A DNA stretch of 64,000 nucleotides from Streptomyces sp. TRM68367. Lineage in GTDB: Bacteria > Actinomycetota > Actinomycetes > Streptomycetales > Streptomycetaceae. The stretch covers positions 1-64,000 of the forward strand of contig NZ_JACTVI010000017.1 in assembly GCF_014495685.1 (NCBI RefSeq), written 5' to 3'. A program made the translations under genes and the position numbers. This document shows positions 30,298 through 39,500 of this stretch, in pieces (the stretch's first letter is position 1; every line of letters starts with the position of its first letter). Under the pieces are notes generated by a model that searched no databases, had not been told where the DNA came from, and saw only the letters and a list, made by a program, of their open reading frames with translations.

Positions 30298-30747
30298 TCG
30301 GCGGTCCTCGGTCTTTGGAGCGGGAGCGGTGGATCGACCGACACGTCACGGTCGAGGTCAGGCGGAGACCGCCGTGAGGACGGCGATCGTCCGGACCGGA
30401 TACCGGCTCATGCTAGTCACCCTGCCGCCTGCCGAGATCCGACTGACCGAACAGCCCGCCTGGGATTCAACTTCGTCGTGAACCTGCCGTTCCCGCAGCG
30501 GGGCGTGATAGCGGACTCGCCGCGCGTGTTACACCCTGTGACGACCGTGAACGTCTGGGCCGCGTACCCTGAGAGAGCGTCAACAGGCCGGAGATATGCG
30601 ACAGTTCGGCGATGTCGGCCACGGCGCAACGACTGGTTTCCGGCCAACCCGGCTACCCGCGTGTGGCTGTGCTGTGCGGGCGGCGTGCGGGTGATGTGCG
30701 CGGGCGCCGCCGGTGCGGAATCCGGCTGTTCGACCTGACCGCCACCG
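30298..30747. other. Gap of about 450 bases without a supported gene
   Basis: No recognisable translation was found on either strand. A TACCCT-like hexamer near 30565 and a purine-rich ccggag before an ATG at 30596 look promoter-like, but that frame closes after a short run. The gap holds the upstream region of the kinase and the 3' side of the MazG-like gene. Confidence 0.4.
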
Positions 30748-31104
30748 TCAGGGGGCGCCGGCCGTCCCCAGGGAGCGCCGGGTGACCCGGTCCAGGTGCC
30801 GGGTGAGGACCTCGCGGGTGTCGGGGGTCAGCGTGCGCAGGGCCACCAGGGCCGTGATGACCACGTCGCACAGTTCCGCCTGGACGTCGTCCCAGGTGTG
30901 GGTGACGCCCTTGCGCGGGTTCTGGCCGGTCGCCCCGATCACCGCCTCGGCGACCTCGCCGACCTCCTCCGACAGCTTCAGCATGCGCAGCAGCATGCCG
31001 TCGCCCTCGCCGACCGGCCGGTTCGCCTCCAGCCACCGCCACAGGTCGTCCACGGCGTCCCACAGGTCGCAGGAAGGCGGGGCAGGGGTGTCGTGATCGC
31101 TCAT
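30748..31104 (-). CDS. MazG-like nucleotide pyrophosphohydrolase family protein
   Basis: The 118-residue protein is all-helical with the MazG-like E-E-x-x-E signature LSEEVGEVAEAV and a later AELCDVVITALVAL, matching the ExxE...ExxD metal site that hydrolyses NTPs to NMPs. The start MSDHDTPAPP at 31104 was preferred to a longer Arg-rich extension. It may serve nucleotide-pool cleaning. Confidence 0.88.
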   Translation of the reverse strand: MSDHDTPAPPSCDLWDAVDDLWRWLEANRPVGEGDGMLLRMLKLSEEVGEVAEAVIGATGQNPRKGVTHTWDDVQAELCDVVITALVALRTLTPDTREVLTRHLDRVTRRSLGTAGAP

Positions 31105-31245
31105 GGCGCGCAGCCTGCCACGGCACACTGACAGCGCGGTCCGCGGCAATGGGGCAGCGTGATCCCGTGTGACCGGACACCGCGATCCCGTACGGCCGGG
31201 CACCGCGGTCCGCGATCGTTCGAGGACCCCGTCGAGACCGGGCGC

Positions 31246-31830
31246 CTACTCCTCGAACAGCGCCGCCTGTTCGCCCTCCGCCGCCTTCCGCAGCCGCTTG
31301 GTGCGCGCGCCCACGACCAGTGCCGCGCCCGCCGCCGTGGCCGCCAGGGCCGTCGGGACCATCCAGCCGCGGTCGAAGACGTGGCCGAGCGCGTGGTCCA
31401 GGGAGAACCGGCCGGGGCCCGTGACCGCGAGGCCGGTCGCGGCCAGGCCCAGCGTCGCCGCGTACTCGTAGCCGCCGCTCTGGTTGAAGAAGCCGTGGGG
31501 CGTGTGCACCGCGGCCGCGCCCGCCATCGCGCCGGCCGCCGCCGCACCGGCGGCCGGGGTGGCCAGGCCCAGCGCGAGCAGCGTGCCCCCGCCGGTCTCC
31601 GCGAGGCCCGCCGCCGTCGCGCTGGCCTTGCCCGGCCGGTAGCCGACGGACTCCATGAACTGGCCGGTGCCCTCGATGCCGCCCCCGCCGAACCAGCCGA
31701 ACAGCTTCTGCGTGCCGTGCGCCGCGAGCACCCCGCCGGCGCCCAGCCGGAGCAGCAGCAGGCCCAGGTCACGCCGGTTGACGGCGCGGTCGGCAGAACG
31801 GCCGACGGAGCGGTGGAAAGAACAGATCAC
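31246..31830 (-). CDS. DoxX family membrane protein
   Basis: The GTG at 31830 (gggag eight bases upstream) gives 194 residues with four hydrophobic helices. The DoxX signature is LLLLRLGAGGVLAAHGTQKLFGWFGG, with later G-x-T-P-H-G-F-F and L-G-L-A-T-P. DoxX proteins are small inner-membrane proteins linked to redox homeostasis in some actinobacteria. A longer frame upstream to 32037 is rejected because its extra 69 residues look random. Confidence 0.85.
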   Translation of the reverse strand: MICSFHRSVGRSADRAVNRRDLGLLLLRLGAGGVLAAHGTQKLFGWFGGGGIEGTGQFMESVGYRPGKASATAAGLAETGGGTLLALGLATPAAGAAAAGAMAGAAAVHTPHGFFNQSGGYEYAATLGLAATGLAVTGPGRFSLDHALGHVFDRGWMVPTALAATAAGAALVVGARTKRLRKAAEGEQAALFEE

Positions 31831-32029
31831 GTCATCTCCCGGAGCAGTGCGCGTCGGATACGTGGCGGACGGCATTCGGATGCCGGGTCCATGGGGTGAG
31901 CGGTACGGACACCTGCTCGCGGCACGGACACCTTCCCGCGTTTCCACCGTCGCACCGATGACACCCGGTCGGCCCGCCCGGGACGCCGTTCGGGTGGCGC
32001 GGCCCGCGGGCCGGTGTGAGGCTGCCGCC

Positions 32030-32356
32030 ATGACCATTCAGACAACCAGACTCAGCGACCCGGCCGTCCGCGCCTTCGTCACGGCCGTCAACGCGCATGA
32101 CCGCGAGGGTTTCATGAAGATCCTCGCGCCGGGCGCGACCATGGCGGACGACGGGTCCGACCGTGACCTCGCCGACTGGGTCGACCGGGAGATCTTCTCC
32201 TCCAACGGCCACATGGAGGTCGACAACGAGTCCCGCAACGGCCGCTCGCTGATCGCTCTCTACCGCAACGACACCTGGGGCGAGATGCGCACCCGGTGGA
32301 GCTTCACGGTCGACGACGACGGCCGGATCTCACGCTTCGAGACCGGGCAGGCCTGA
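32030..32356 (+). CDS. NTF2/SnoaL-like domain protein
   Basis: The 108-residue protein resembles the SnoaL-like fold: a helix FVTAVNAHDREGFMKIL, acidic D-D-G-S-D-R-D, E-I-F-S-S-N-G-H-M, and strands ending TRWSFTVDDDGRISRFETGQA. Such domains bind small ligands or act as isomerases; nothing here defines a substrate. The ATG at 32030 has gtgagg ten bases before it. It diverges from the DoxX gene. Confidence 0.85.
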   Translation: MTIQTTRLSDPAVRAFVTAVNAHDREGFMKILAPGATMADDGSDRDLADWVDREIFSSNGHMEVDNESRNGRSLIALYRNDTWGEMRTRWSFTVDDDGRISRFETGQA

Positions 32357-32470
32357 AGCGCGGGCACCGGCCTCGATATGGCAGGCCCGAAAAGCCACGC
32401 CGGCATCGCTTGCCTTCGCGTGGGCTCCAACTCCTGGCGTCCCGGGGCCTGGAGACCACCGAGAACACGA

Positions 32471-32498
32471 ACACACGGACACACGGACACACGGACAC
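32471..32498 (+). repeat. Short tandem repeat, unit acacacgg
   Basis: Three and a half perfect copies of an 8-base unit lie directly before the aldo/keto reductase remnant. Eight-base units shift reading frame, so copy changes would alter any frame across it. Confidence 0.8.
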
Positions 32499-32660
32499 TG
32501 GGCCGCAGTGGCATCGAGGTCAGCGCGCTCGGCTTCGGCGGCTGGCGGTCGGCGGCGAGCGGCACAGGCCCGACGGGCAGCCGCTGGGCTGGGGCACCGT
32601 CGACGACGAGGAGTCCGTATAGGCGATCCGGCGCGCCCTCGCCTGGATCTGGGCCCGCAG
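32492..32660 (+). pseudogene. Aldo/keto reductase remnant (frameshifted N-terminus)
   Basis: One frame reads RTLGRSGIEVSALGFGGW, the classical aldo/keto reductase start. The sequence then continues in another frame as DGQPLGWGTVDDEESV, an in-frame TAG, then AIRRALAW. That is the expected order in Streptomyces aldo/keto reductases, so a frameshift and a stop have killed the gene. The remaining 270 residues are missing. Confidence 0.7.
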
Positions 32661-33004
32661 CCCGCGCACGATCCCCATCCCCGGCTTCCGCTCGGTCCCC
32701 CTTCCGGGTCCGGCGATGGAGCCGTCCAGTGTCCGCGTCCGGCTGTCGGGCCGCCCGGCACCCACGTCTCGGTCGTGGCGCGTGCGTGCCTGCCCGTAGT
32801 GCCGTCCGGGTCTCGGTCGTGGCGCCGTGCGGGCCTGGCTGTGGCGCCGTCCGGGGCTCGGCCGCAGAGCCGTCCGCGCCCGGCCGCAGAGGACGCCGCA
32901 CCCCGCGCCGGCCCGCCGCACTCTCCCTGGCCTTGGCATTTCCTTGGGGAATCCTTTACAGGGCCGCCGTACGCGGTCCCGGCCTGACTTTGTACCGTCC
33001 CGGA
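32661..33004. other. Upstream region of the carboxypeptidase gene
   Basis: About 340 bases with no supported gene. The last part (tttccttggggaatcctttacagg...ttgtaccgtcccgga, 32938-33004) is A/T-richer and contains TTTACA- and TTGTAC-like boxes, so it probably carries the promoter. Confidence 0.35.
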
Positions 33005-34153
33005 ATGCACGCTTCCTCTCGGCTGACCCGGCGCTCCCTGCTCGCCCTCGCCGTGGCCGCCCCGCTGGCCGCGGCCACCCCTGCCACCGCCGCCACAGTG
33101 ATCGGCGGCGCACGGCTGGCCCGCGACGACGTGCAGGTGAGCGGGGCGGCAAGGCCGCCCAGGGTCACCGCCCGTGCCTGGCTCGTCGCCGACCACGACA
33201 GCGGTGAGGTGCTCGCCGCGCGCCACGCGCACCGGCGGCTGCCGCCCGCGTCCACCCTGAAGATGCTCTTCGCCGACACGGTGCTCGGGAAGTTCCGGCA
33301 GGCCGAGCGGCACCGGGTGACCGCCGCCGACCTGGCCGGGATCCCGTCGGGCTCCAGCCTGGTCGGCATCGAGGCCGGGACGACGTACACCGTCGAGCAG
33401 CTGTGGCAGGGCGTCTTCCTGCGCTCCGGCAACGACGCCGTGCACGTGCTCGCCCACCTCAACGGCGGGGTCGCGAAGACGGTCGCCGAGATGCAGGCCA
33501 GGGCGCGCGAGCTCCAGGCCCTGGACACGCACGTGGTCAGCCCGGACGGCTTCGACCACCCGGGGCAGCTGTCCTCGGCGTACGACCTCACGCTCTTCGC
33601 CCGGCACGGGCTGCGCGACCCCCACTTCCGCGCGTACTGCGCGACCAGGACCGCGGACTTCCCGGCGGGGGGAAAGAAGTCCTTCCAGATACAGAACACC
33701 GACCGGCTGCTGACCGGCACCTGGGGACTGCCGACGTACCGGGGGCTGATCGGGGTGAAGAACGGCTACACCAGCAACGCCGGGAACACCTTCACCGGCG
33801 CCGCCACCCGCGGCGGCCGCACCCTGCTGGTCACCGTGATGCACCCCGGCAACGGGCCCAACGAGGTGTACCAGGAGACGGCCGCGCTGCTCGACTGGGG
33901 CTTCGAGGAGGGGCGCTCGGCACGGGCGGTGGGCACGCTCGTCGAGCCGGCCGGCGCGGGCGGGGCGGACCCGTCGCCGGCGCCGGGGGGAGCCCGGATC
34001 GGCGTGGGGGCGTCCGGTGTGGCGAAGGAAGACCCCTCGCCCTGGCGGCTGCTGGAAGGGGCCGGCGGCACGGTCGCCCTGCTGGCGGGCGGGATCTGGA
34101 CACTGCGCCGACGAGCGGACACCCAGGCGGCCAAGGGCAGGCACCGCGCCTGA
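33005..34153 (+). CDS. D-alanyl-D-alanine carboxypeptidase (peptidase S11, PBP5-like)
   Basis: The 382-residue protein has a Tat-like signal (SRLTRRSLLALAVAAPLAAA), then the serine peptidase motifs S83-T-L-K86, S141-G-N143 and K252-N-G254. The last is a KNG variant of the usual KTG box. It should trim the terminal D-Ala from peptidoglycan stem peptides outside the membrane. A C-terminal hydrophobic stretch (GGTVALLAGGIWTL) with a basic tail anchors it. Confidence 0.92.
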   Translation: MHASSRLTRRSLLALAVAAPLAAATPATAATVIGGARLARDDVQVSGAARPPRVTARAWLVADHDSGEVLAARHAHRRLPPASTLKMLFADTVLGKFRQAERHRVTAADLAGIPSGSSLVGIEAGTTYTVEQLWQGVFLRSGNDAVHVLAHLNGGVAKTVAEMQARARELQALDTHVVSPDGFDHPGQLSSAYDLTLFARHGLRDPHFRAYCATRTADFPAGGKKSFQIQNTDRLLTGTWGLPTYRGLIGVKNGYTSNAGNTFTGAATRGGRTLLVTVMHPGNGPNEVYQETAALLDWGFEEGRSARAVGTLVEPAGAGGADPSPAPGGARIGVGASGVAKEDPSPWRLLEGAGGTVALLAGGIWTLRRRADTQAAKGRHRA

Positions 34154-34482
34154 ACGTCATGGCGACCAACGGACGGCGACGGCACCGCGCCTGCCCCAAC
34201 GCGACCGGCCCGCACTGCCGTAGGCGACTCGCCCCGGCGTAACGCGGCAGCCGTTCCACGCAACCGGTGCGCACCCCGCGGTCCCACGCGGGGTCCACCC
34301 CCAGCCCGGTGCCGTGGAACGGCCGCCGCCTCCCCCTCGGAAGTGGCCGACGGAACCTCCCTGCTCCAACTGTGAAGCTTTGGTGGAGGAGTGCTGAGCA
34401 TATGTCCCCGACCGGCTCCAATGGCGCGGACGTTCGAATTCCGCTTGTGTAAGTTGTGGAGACGGTCACCGACGAGGGCGGC
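34154..34482. other. Gap of about 330 bases
   Basis: No supported gene. A ggagg before an ATG at 34401 opens a 16-codon frame (MSPTGSNGADVRIPLV) that is too short to judge. Several GC-rich inverted repeats occur (for example ccgcgg...cccacgcgggg near 34275-34292). Confidence 0.3.
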
Positions 34483-35253
34483 TCAGCCGCGCCCCACGTA
34501 CGGCATCGTCGTCGCCAGTACCGTCGCGAACTGCACATTCGCCTCCAGCGGCAGCTCCGCCATGTGCCGCACCGTGCGTGCCACGTCGGCGACGTCCATC
34601 ACCGGTTCCGGGGCGGTCTCCCCGTTTGCCTGCAGGGCTCCCCTCTGCATACGCGCCGTCATGTCGGTCGCCGCGTTGCCGATGTCGATCTGCCCGACGG
34701 CGATCCGGTACGGCCGCCCGTCCAGTGACAGGGACTTGGTCAGGCCGGTCAGCGCGTGCTTGGTCGCGGTGTAGGCGGCCGAGTGCGGGCGGGGCGTGTG
34801 CGCCGAGATCGAGCCGTTGTTGATGATCCGCCCGCCCTGCGGGTCCTGCTCCTTCATCTGCCGGTACGCCGCCTGCGCGCACAGGAACGCCCCGTTGAGG
34901 TTGGTGTCCACCACGTGCCGCCACGCGTCGTACGACAGTTCCTCCACCGGCACGCCGCCCGGCCCGAACGTCCCCGCGTTGTTGAACAGCAGGTCGACCC
35001 GCCCGAAGCGCTCGACGGTGGCCGCGAAGAGAGCGGTCACGTCCTCGGGCTGTGAGACGTCCGTCCGTACGGCGAGGGACGCGGCCTCGGGTGCCGGTGC
35101 CGCCGTCTCCTCCAGCATCTGCACGCGCCGCCCCGCCAGCGCCACCGACCAGCCCCCGCGCAGCAGCTCCACGGCCACCGCGCGGCCGATGCCGGAGCCC
35201 GCTCCGGTGACCACCGCGACCCTCGACTGCCCATCCGTTTGCAAGGAGTTCAT
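34483..35253 (-). CDS. Short-chain dehydrogenase/reductase
   Basis: The 256-residue SDR has the cofactor motif [12 protein letters not shown] (LLFNNAG), catalytic Ser in IINNGSIS, and Y-x-x-x-K as YTATK. The A-G-R-R after the second strand suggests NADP(H) preference. Substrate unknown. The start at 35253 gives MNSLQTDGQ; an ATG ten codons earlier (35283) is possible and neither has a strong ribosome site. Confidence 0.9.
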   Translation of the reverse strand: MNSLQTDGQSRVAVVTGAGSGIGRAVAVELLRGGWSVALAGRRVQMLEETAAPAPEAASLAVRTDVSQPEDVTALFAATVERFGRVDLLFNNAGTFGPGGVPVEELSYDAWRHVVDTNLNGAFLCAQAAYRQMKEQDPQGGRIINNGSISAHTPRPHSAAYTATKHALTGLTKSLSLDGRPYRIAVGQIDIGNAATDMTARMQRGALQANGETAPEPVMDVADVARTVRHMAELPLEANVQFATVLATTMPYVGRG

Positions 35254-35387
35254 GCGTCCGCAGGGTAAGGGACGGTCCGCCATGCGGAACTCATCCGACC
35301 GCCATGCGGGTGTTGTGTACGTGCCAACCCCAGGTCGTCCCCGGCCACTCGAATCCCCCCTGCACCCATTCGTCAGGGGAGGACCGG

Positions 35388-37028
35388 ATGACATCCGCAG
35401 CACGCCCGTCCCAGCATGCCCCCGAACTCCGCGCCGCCGCCCGGCACATCGGCCGCCGCCGCTTCCTGACCGCCACCGGCGCCGCCGCCGCGCTCGCCTT
35501 CGCGACCAACCTGCCGTCCGCCGGAGTGGCGGCCGCCGCCGAACTCGACGCCGCCCGCATCACCGAGAACCCGTTCACGCTCGGCGTCGCCTCCGGAGAC
35601 CCGCTGCCCGGCTCCGTGCTTCTGTGGACGCGCCTCGCCCCCAAGCCGTACCAGGCCGACAGCGGGCTGCCCGCCGAGCGCGTCACCGTCCACTGGGAGC
35701 TGGCCCGCGACGAGCGCTTCAGCCGCGTCGTCAGAAGGGGCACCGCCACCGCGCACCCCGAGTTCCACCACAGCGTGCACGTCACGGTGGACCACCTCGA
35801 CACCGGCCGCGGGTACTTCTACCGCTTCCGGGCGGGCAGCTGGGTGAGCGAGACCGGCCGTACCCGCACCGCGCCCGCGCCCGGGAGCAGCGCCGCCGCG
35901 CTCACCCTCGCCGCCGTCTCCTGCCAGGCGTACCACGACGGGTACTACACCCCGTACGCGCATCTGGCTCAGGACGACGTCGACCTCGTCTTCCACCTCG
36001 GGGACTACCTCTACGAGTACGCGGTCAACTCCGTCGGCGGCCAGCGCAACTACAAGGACCGCACCCTGCCCGCCCTCTTCAACCGCGAGACGGTGACGCT
36101 GGAGGACTACCGCCTGCGGTACGCCCTCTTCAAGTCCGACCCCGACCTCAGGGCCGCGCACGCCGCGCACCCGTTCGTCGTGACCTGGGACGACCACGAG
36201 ACCGAGAACAACTACGCCGACGACATCCCCGAGAACGACGTCCCGCCGGAGGAGTTCCTGCTGCGCCGCGCCTCCGCCTACCGCGCCTACTGGGAGAACC
36301 AGCCGCTGCGCCTGCCCCAGCAGCCCGCCGGGCCCGACATGCGGCTCTACCGCCGCCTGCACTGGGGCCGGCTTGCCCAGTTCGACGTGCTCGACACCCG
36401 CCAGTACCGCTCCAACCAGGCCTACGGCGACACTGCGCACGCCCCCGGCCCCGAGTCCGACGACCCGGCGCGCACCATGACCGGCGAGACGCAGGAGCGG
36501 TGGCTGCTCGACGGCTGGCGTGCCTCGCGGGCGCTGTGGAACGTCGTACCGCAGCAGGTCATGTTCGCCCAGCGGCACATCGACCTGACCACGCCGTCGC
36601 GGGTGTCCATGGACGCCTGGGACGGCTACCGGGCCTCACGCGGGCGCGTCCTCGATGGTGCGAAGGCGGCCGGCATCGAGAACCTGATGGTGCTCAGCGG
36701 CGACGTGCACTCGGCGTACGCCTTCGACATCAAGGACGACTTCGACGACCAGGCGTCGCGCACGCTCGGCACGGAGATCGTGGCCACCTCGATCTCCAGC
36801 GGCCGGGACGGCGCCGACAAGCCCGCGAACTGGGACACGTACACGAGGGCCAACCCGCACCTGAAGTTCTACAACGGGCGGCGCGGATACGTGACGGTCA
36901 CGCTCGGGCAGGAGCGGGCGCGCGCCGACTTCAGGACCGTGCCGTACGTGCTCAGGCCGGGCGCGCCGGTCGCGACGGCCGCGTCCTTCGTGACGGAGGT
37001 GGGGGAGCAGGGGCTCAAGCCGGCGTGA
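35388..37028 (+). CDS. phoD: PhoD-family alkaline phosphatase/phosphodiesterase
   Basis: The 546-residue protein has a Tat signal with G-R-R-R-F-L at residues 22-27. An N-terminal beta domain follows ([10 protein letters not shown]), then the metallophosphatase core with C in [33 protein letters not shown] and [11 protein letters not shown]. PhoD enzymes use Ca2+/Fe3+ to cut phosphodiesters and monoesters outside the cell under phosphate limitation. The ATG at 35388 has ggggagga seven bases upstream. The 3' end overlaps the convergent oxidoreductase gene by 14 bases. Confidence 0.93.
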   Translation: MTSAARPSQHAPELRAAARHIGRRRFLTATGAAAALAFATNLPSAGVAAAAELDAARITENPFTLGVASGDPLPGSVLLWTRLAPKPYQADSGLPAERVTVHWELARDERFSRVVRRGTATAHPEFHHSVHVTVDHLDTGRGYFYRFRAGSWVSETGRTRTAPAPGSSAAALTLAAVSCQAYHDGYYTPYAHLAQDDVDLVFHLGDYLYEYAVNSVGGQRNYKDRTLPALFNRETVTLEDYRLRYALFKSDPDLRAAHAAHPFVVTWDDHETENNYADDIPENDVPPEEFLLRRASAYRAYWENQPLRLPQQPAGPDMRLYRRLHWGRLAQFDVLDTRQYRSNQAYGDTAHAPGPESDDPARTMTGETQERWLLDGWRASRALWNVVPQQVMFAQRHIDLTTPSRVSMDAWDGYRASRGRVLDGAKAAGIENLMVLSGDVHSAYAFDIKDDFDDQASRTLGTEIVATSISSGRDGADKPANWDTYTRANPHLKFYNGRRGYVTVTLGQERARADFRTVPYVLRPGAPVATAASFVTEVGEQGLKPA

Positions 37029-38049
37029 GCTGTGCGGTGGGGTCCTCGTCGGGTGCCTCGCCCGGGTAGCGGACGCCGATGCGGTCCCGGATCGCGTCGA
37101 GCGTCCGCATCACGGCGAGCGTGCCGTCCAGTGGGACGAGCGGGGACTCGGCCTCGCCGGCCCGCAGGGCGCGCATCACCTCACGGGCCTCGTGCTTGAG
37201 GCTGCCCCGGGGACCGTCCGCCGGATCGGCCGTGACCTCCTCCGGGTCGCGGCCGTCCCGGTGCAGCACGAACCGGTCCGGGAAGAAGAAGCCGTGCGGC
37301 ACATCGATGCGGCCCTGCGAGCCGGTGACCGAAGCGGAGACCGGCGTACCGCCGACGATGGAGCAGTGCACCGAAGCGAGAGCGCCGCTCTCCCAGGAGA
37401 GCAGTGCTCCCGTCTGGAGATCGACGCTCTCCTCGGAGTGCACCGCTCTCGCCGTGATGTCCGAGGGCTCCCCGAGCAGCAGGTGCGCGAACGACACCGG
37501 GTACACGCCGAGATCCAGCAGTGCGCCCCCGCCCTGCGCCGGGTCCCGCAGCCGGTGTGACGGCGGGAACGGCCCGGAGAGTCCGAAGTCGGCCTGCACA
37601 TGCCGCACCTCGCCGATCGCGCCGTCGTCGACCAGCGCCTTCAGCCGCCGGATCAGCGGGTTGCAGTACATCCACATCGCTTCCATCAGGAAGCTCCCGC
37701 GCTCCCGCGCCAGCGCGACCAGCTCCCCGGCCTCACGCGCGTTCAGCGTGAACGCCTTCTCGCACAGCACGTTCCGCCCCGCCGCCAGACACAGCCCGGC
37801 CGCCGCCCGGTGCGCCGAGTGCGGCGTGGCGACGTACACCACGTCGACGTCCTCGTCCCGCGCGAGCGCCGCCCACTCGCCGTACGCCCGCGGGATCCCG
37901 AACCGCTCCGCGAACGCCTTCGCCGCGTCCGGCGTGCGCGAGGCCACCGCCACGACCTCCGCGTCCGGCAGGTCGACCAGGTCCGCCGTGAACGACGCCG
38001 CGATCCCGCCCGTCGCCAGGATCCCCCACCGCACGCTCCGCTCCGCCAT
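37015..38049 (-). CDS. Gfo/Idh/MocA family oxidoreductase
   Basis: The 344-residue protein starts with RWGILATGGIAASFT, a Rossmann NAD(P) site. The family E-K-x lysine motif is present as VLCEKAFTLN, and the C-terminal alpha/beta domain has the D-x-x-x-Y-P block (LLDLGVYPVSFA). MAERSVRWGI at 38049 is taken as the start; MSEGWGPG at 38073 is an alternative. Sugar or polyol substrate is likely but unspecified. Confidence 0.9.
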   Translation of the reverse strand: MAERSVRWGILATGGIAASFTADLVDLPDAEVVAVASRTPDAAKAFAERFGIPRAYGEWAALARDEDVDVVYVATPHSAHRAAAGLCLAAGRNVLCEKAFTLNAREAGELVALARERGSFLMEAMWMYCNPLIRRLKALVDDGAIGEVRHVQADFGLSGPFPPSHRLRDPAQGGGALLDLGVYPVSFAHLLLGEPSDITARAVHSEESVDLQTGALLSWESGALASVHCSIVGGTPVSASVTGSQGRIDVPHGFFFPDRFVLHRDGRDPEEVTADPADGPRGSLKHEAREVMRALRAGEAESPLVPLDGTLAVMRTLDAIRDRIGVRYPGEAPDEDPTAQLTPA

Positions 38050-38150
38050 ACCCGGCCCCCACCCCTCACTCATGTGACCCACGGCATTTCGCATGACTAT
38101 CCGTACGAGCTGAGAGCATAGGGGCGGATCACGCGCAGAGGGAGGGGCAC

Positions 38151-39500
38151 ATGCCCGAGCAGAGGGCACCGAGACCGGACACGACGAGGGACACGGCGAC
38201 ACAAGCGAAGACAGCGACACAAACGAAGACAGCGCCACAAACGGCCGTACCATCTCACACCGGAACGGCCGTTCCCGTGCTCCGCCGCATCAGCCTGCTC
38301 GTCACCTTCATCCTCGGCAGCCTGACAGCGATACCCCCGCTGGCGATGGACATGTACCTCCCCTCGCTGCCGGAGGTCACAGGCGCCCTGCACGCGCCCG
38401 CCGCGACCGTCCAGCTCACCCTCACCGCCTGCCTGGCCGGCATGGCGTTCGGCCAGCTGGTGGTCGGGCCGATGAGCGACCGGTGGGGCCGCCGGCGCCC
38501 GCTGCTCGCCGGACTCGCCGTCTTCATCGTCGCCACCGTGCTGTGCGCGCTCGCGCCCACCGTCGAGACGCTGATCACGTTCCGGCTGGCCCAGGGCCTC
38601 GCCGGGGCCGCCGCGATCGTCATCGCGCGGGCCGTCGTACGCGACCTGTACGACGGTGTGGCGATGGCCCGCTTCTTCTCCACGCTCATGCTGATCTCCG
38701 GGGTCGCGCCGATCGTGGCACCGCTGATCGGCGGGCAGATCCTGCGGGTGACGGAGTGGCGGGGCGTGTTCGTGCTGCTCGCGGTCATCGGCGTGGTGCT
38801 GGCCGGGGTGGTGTGGGCGAAGCTGCCCGAGACGCTGCCCGCCGCCGAGCGGCACGGCGGCGGGGTCGGCGCGGCCCTGCGCTCCATGCGCGGCCTGTTC
38901 GCCGACCGCGCCTTCGCCGGCTACACCCTCGCGGGCGGCTTCGCCTTCGCCTCGCTGTTCGCCTACGTCTCGGCCTCGCCGTTCGTGATCCAGGAGATCT
39001 ACGGCGCCTCGCCGCAGACGTTCAGCCTGCTGTTCGGCATCAACTCCGTCGGCCTGGTCCTCGTCGGCCAGATCAACGGCAAGGTGCTGGTCGGCCGGGT
39101 CGGCCTCGACCGGGTGCTGGCCGTCGGCCTCGCGGTCGTGGCCGTGGCCGCGACCGCGCTGCTGCTGATGTCGGTGGGCGTCTTCGGCGAGGTCGGGCTC
39201 GTGCCGGTCGCCGCCGCGCTGTTCGTGCTGATGTCCGCGATGGGCATCACGCTGCCCAACACCCAGGCACTCGCCCTGATGCGCACCCGGCACGCGGCCG
39301 GCTCCGCGTCCGCCCTGCTCGGCACGACGTCCTTCCTCATCGGCGCGATCGCCTCGCCGTTGGTCGGCGTGGCCGGGGAGGACACCGCCGTCCCGATGGC
39401 CGTCGTCCAACTGGCCGCGGCACTGGTGGCGGCGGCCTGTTTCGTGGGAATGTGCCGTCCCTGGAACAGGCGTGCGAGCGTGGAGGTGGCAGAGAGCTGA
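38151..39500 (+). CDS. Bcr/CflA-type MFS multidrug exporter
   Basis: The 449-residue protein has a Thr/Gln-rich N-terminal tail and then 12 hydrophobic helices. Helix 1 carries DMYLPSLP and the 2-3 loop carries GPMSDRWGRRRPLL, the MFS motif A of the Bcr/CflA drug/H+ antiporters. The ATG at 38151 has a strong gggagggg. It diverges from the oxidoreductase gene and is coupled at its 3' end to the serine hydrolase (4-base overlap). Confidence 0.92.
   Translation: MPEQRAPRPDTTRDTATQAKTATQTKTAPQTAVPSHTGTAVPVLRRISLLVTFILGSLTAIPPLAMDMYLPSLPEVTGALHAPAATVQLTLTACLAGMAFGQLVVGPMSDRWGRRRPLLAGLAVFIVATVLCALAPTVETLITFRLAQGLAGAAAIVIARAVVRDLYDGVAMARFFSTLMLISGVAPIVAPLIGGQILRVTEWRGVFVLLAVIGVVLAGVVWAKLPETLPAAERHGGGVGAALRSMRGLFADRAFAGYTLAGGFAFASLFAYVSASPFVIQEIYGASPQTFSLLFGINSVGLVLVGQINGKVLVGRVGLDRVLAVGLAVVAVAATALLLMSVGVFGEVGLVPVAAALFVLMSAMGITLPNTQALALMRTRHAAGSASALLGTTSFLIGAIASPLVGVAGEDTAVPMAVVQLAAALVAAACFVGMCRPWNRRASVEVAES

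Noticed and set aside
32330-34144. Minus-strand 604-codon frame opposite the carboxypeptidase
   Set aside because: Shadow frame; the plus-strand gene has all active-site motifs and a signal peptide.
34401-34451. Sixteen-codon frame with a ribosome-like site
   Set aside because: Too short, with no recognisable sequence or context.
38483-39496. Long upstream extension of the serine hydrolase frame
   Set aside because: It lies within the exporter gene in another frame and is Arg-rich and unstructured; conserved hydrolase sequence begins at 39497.
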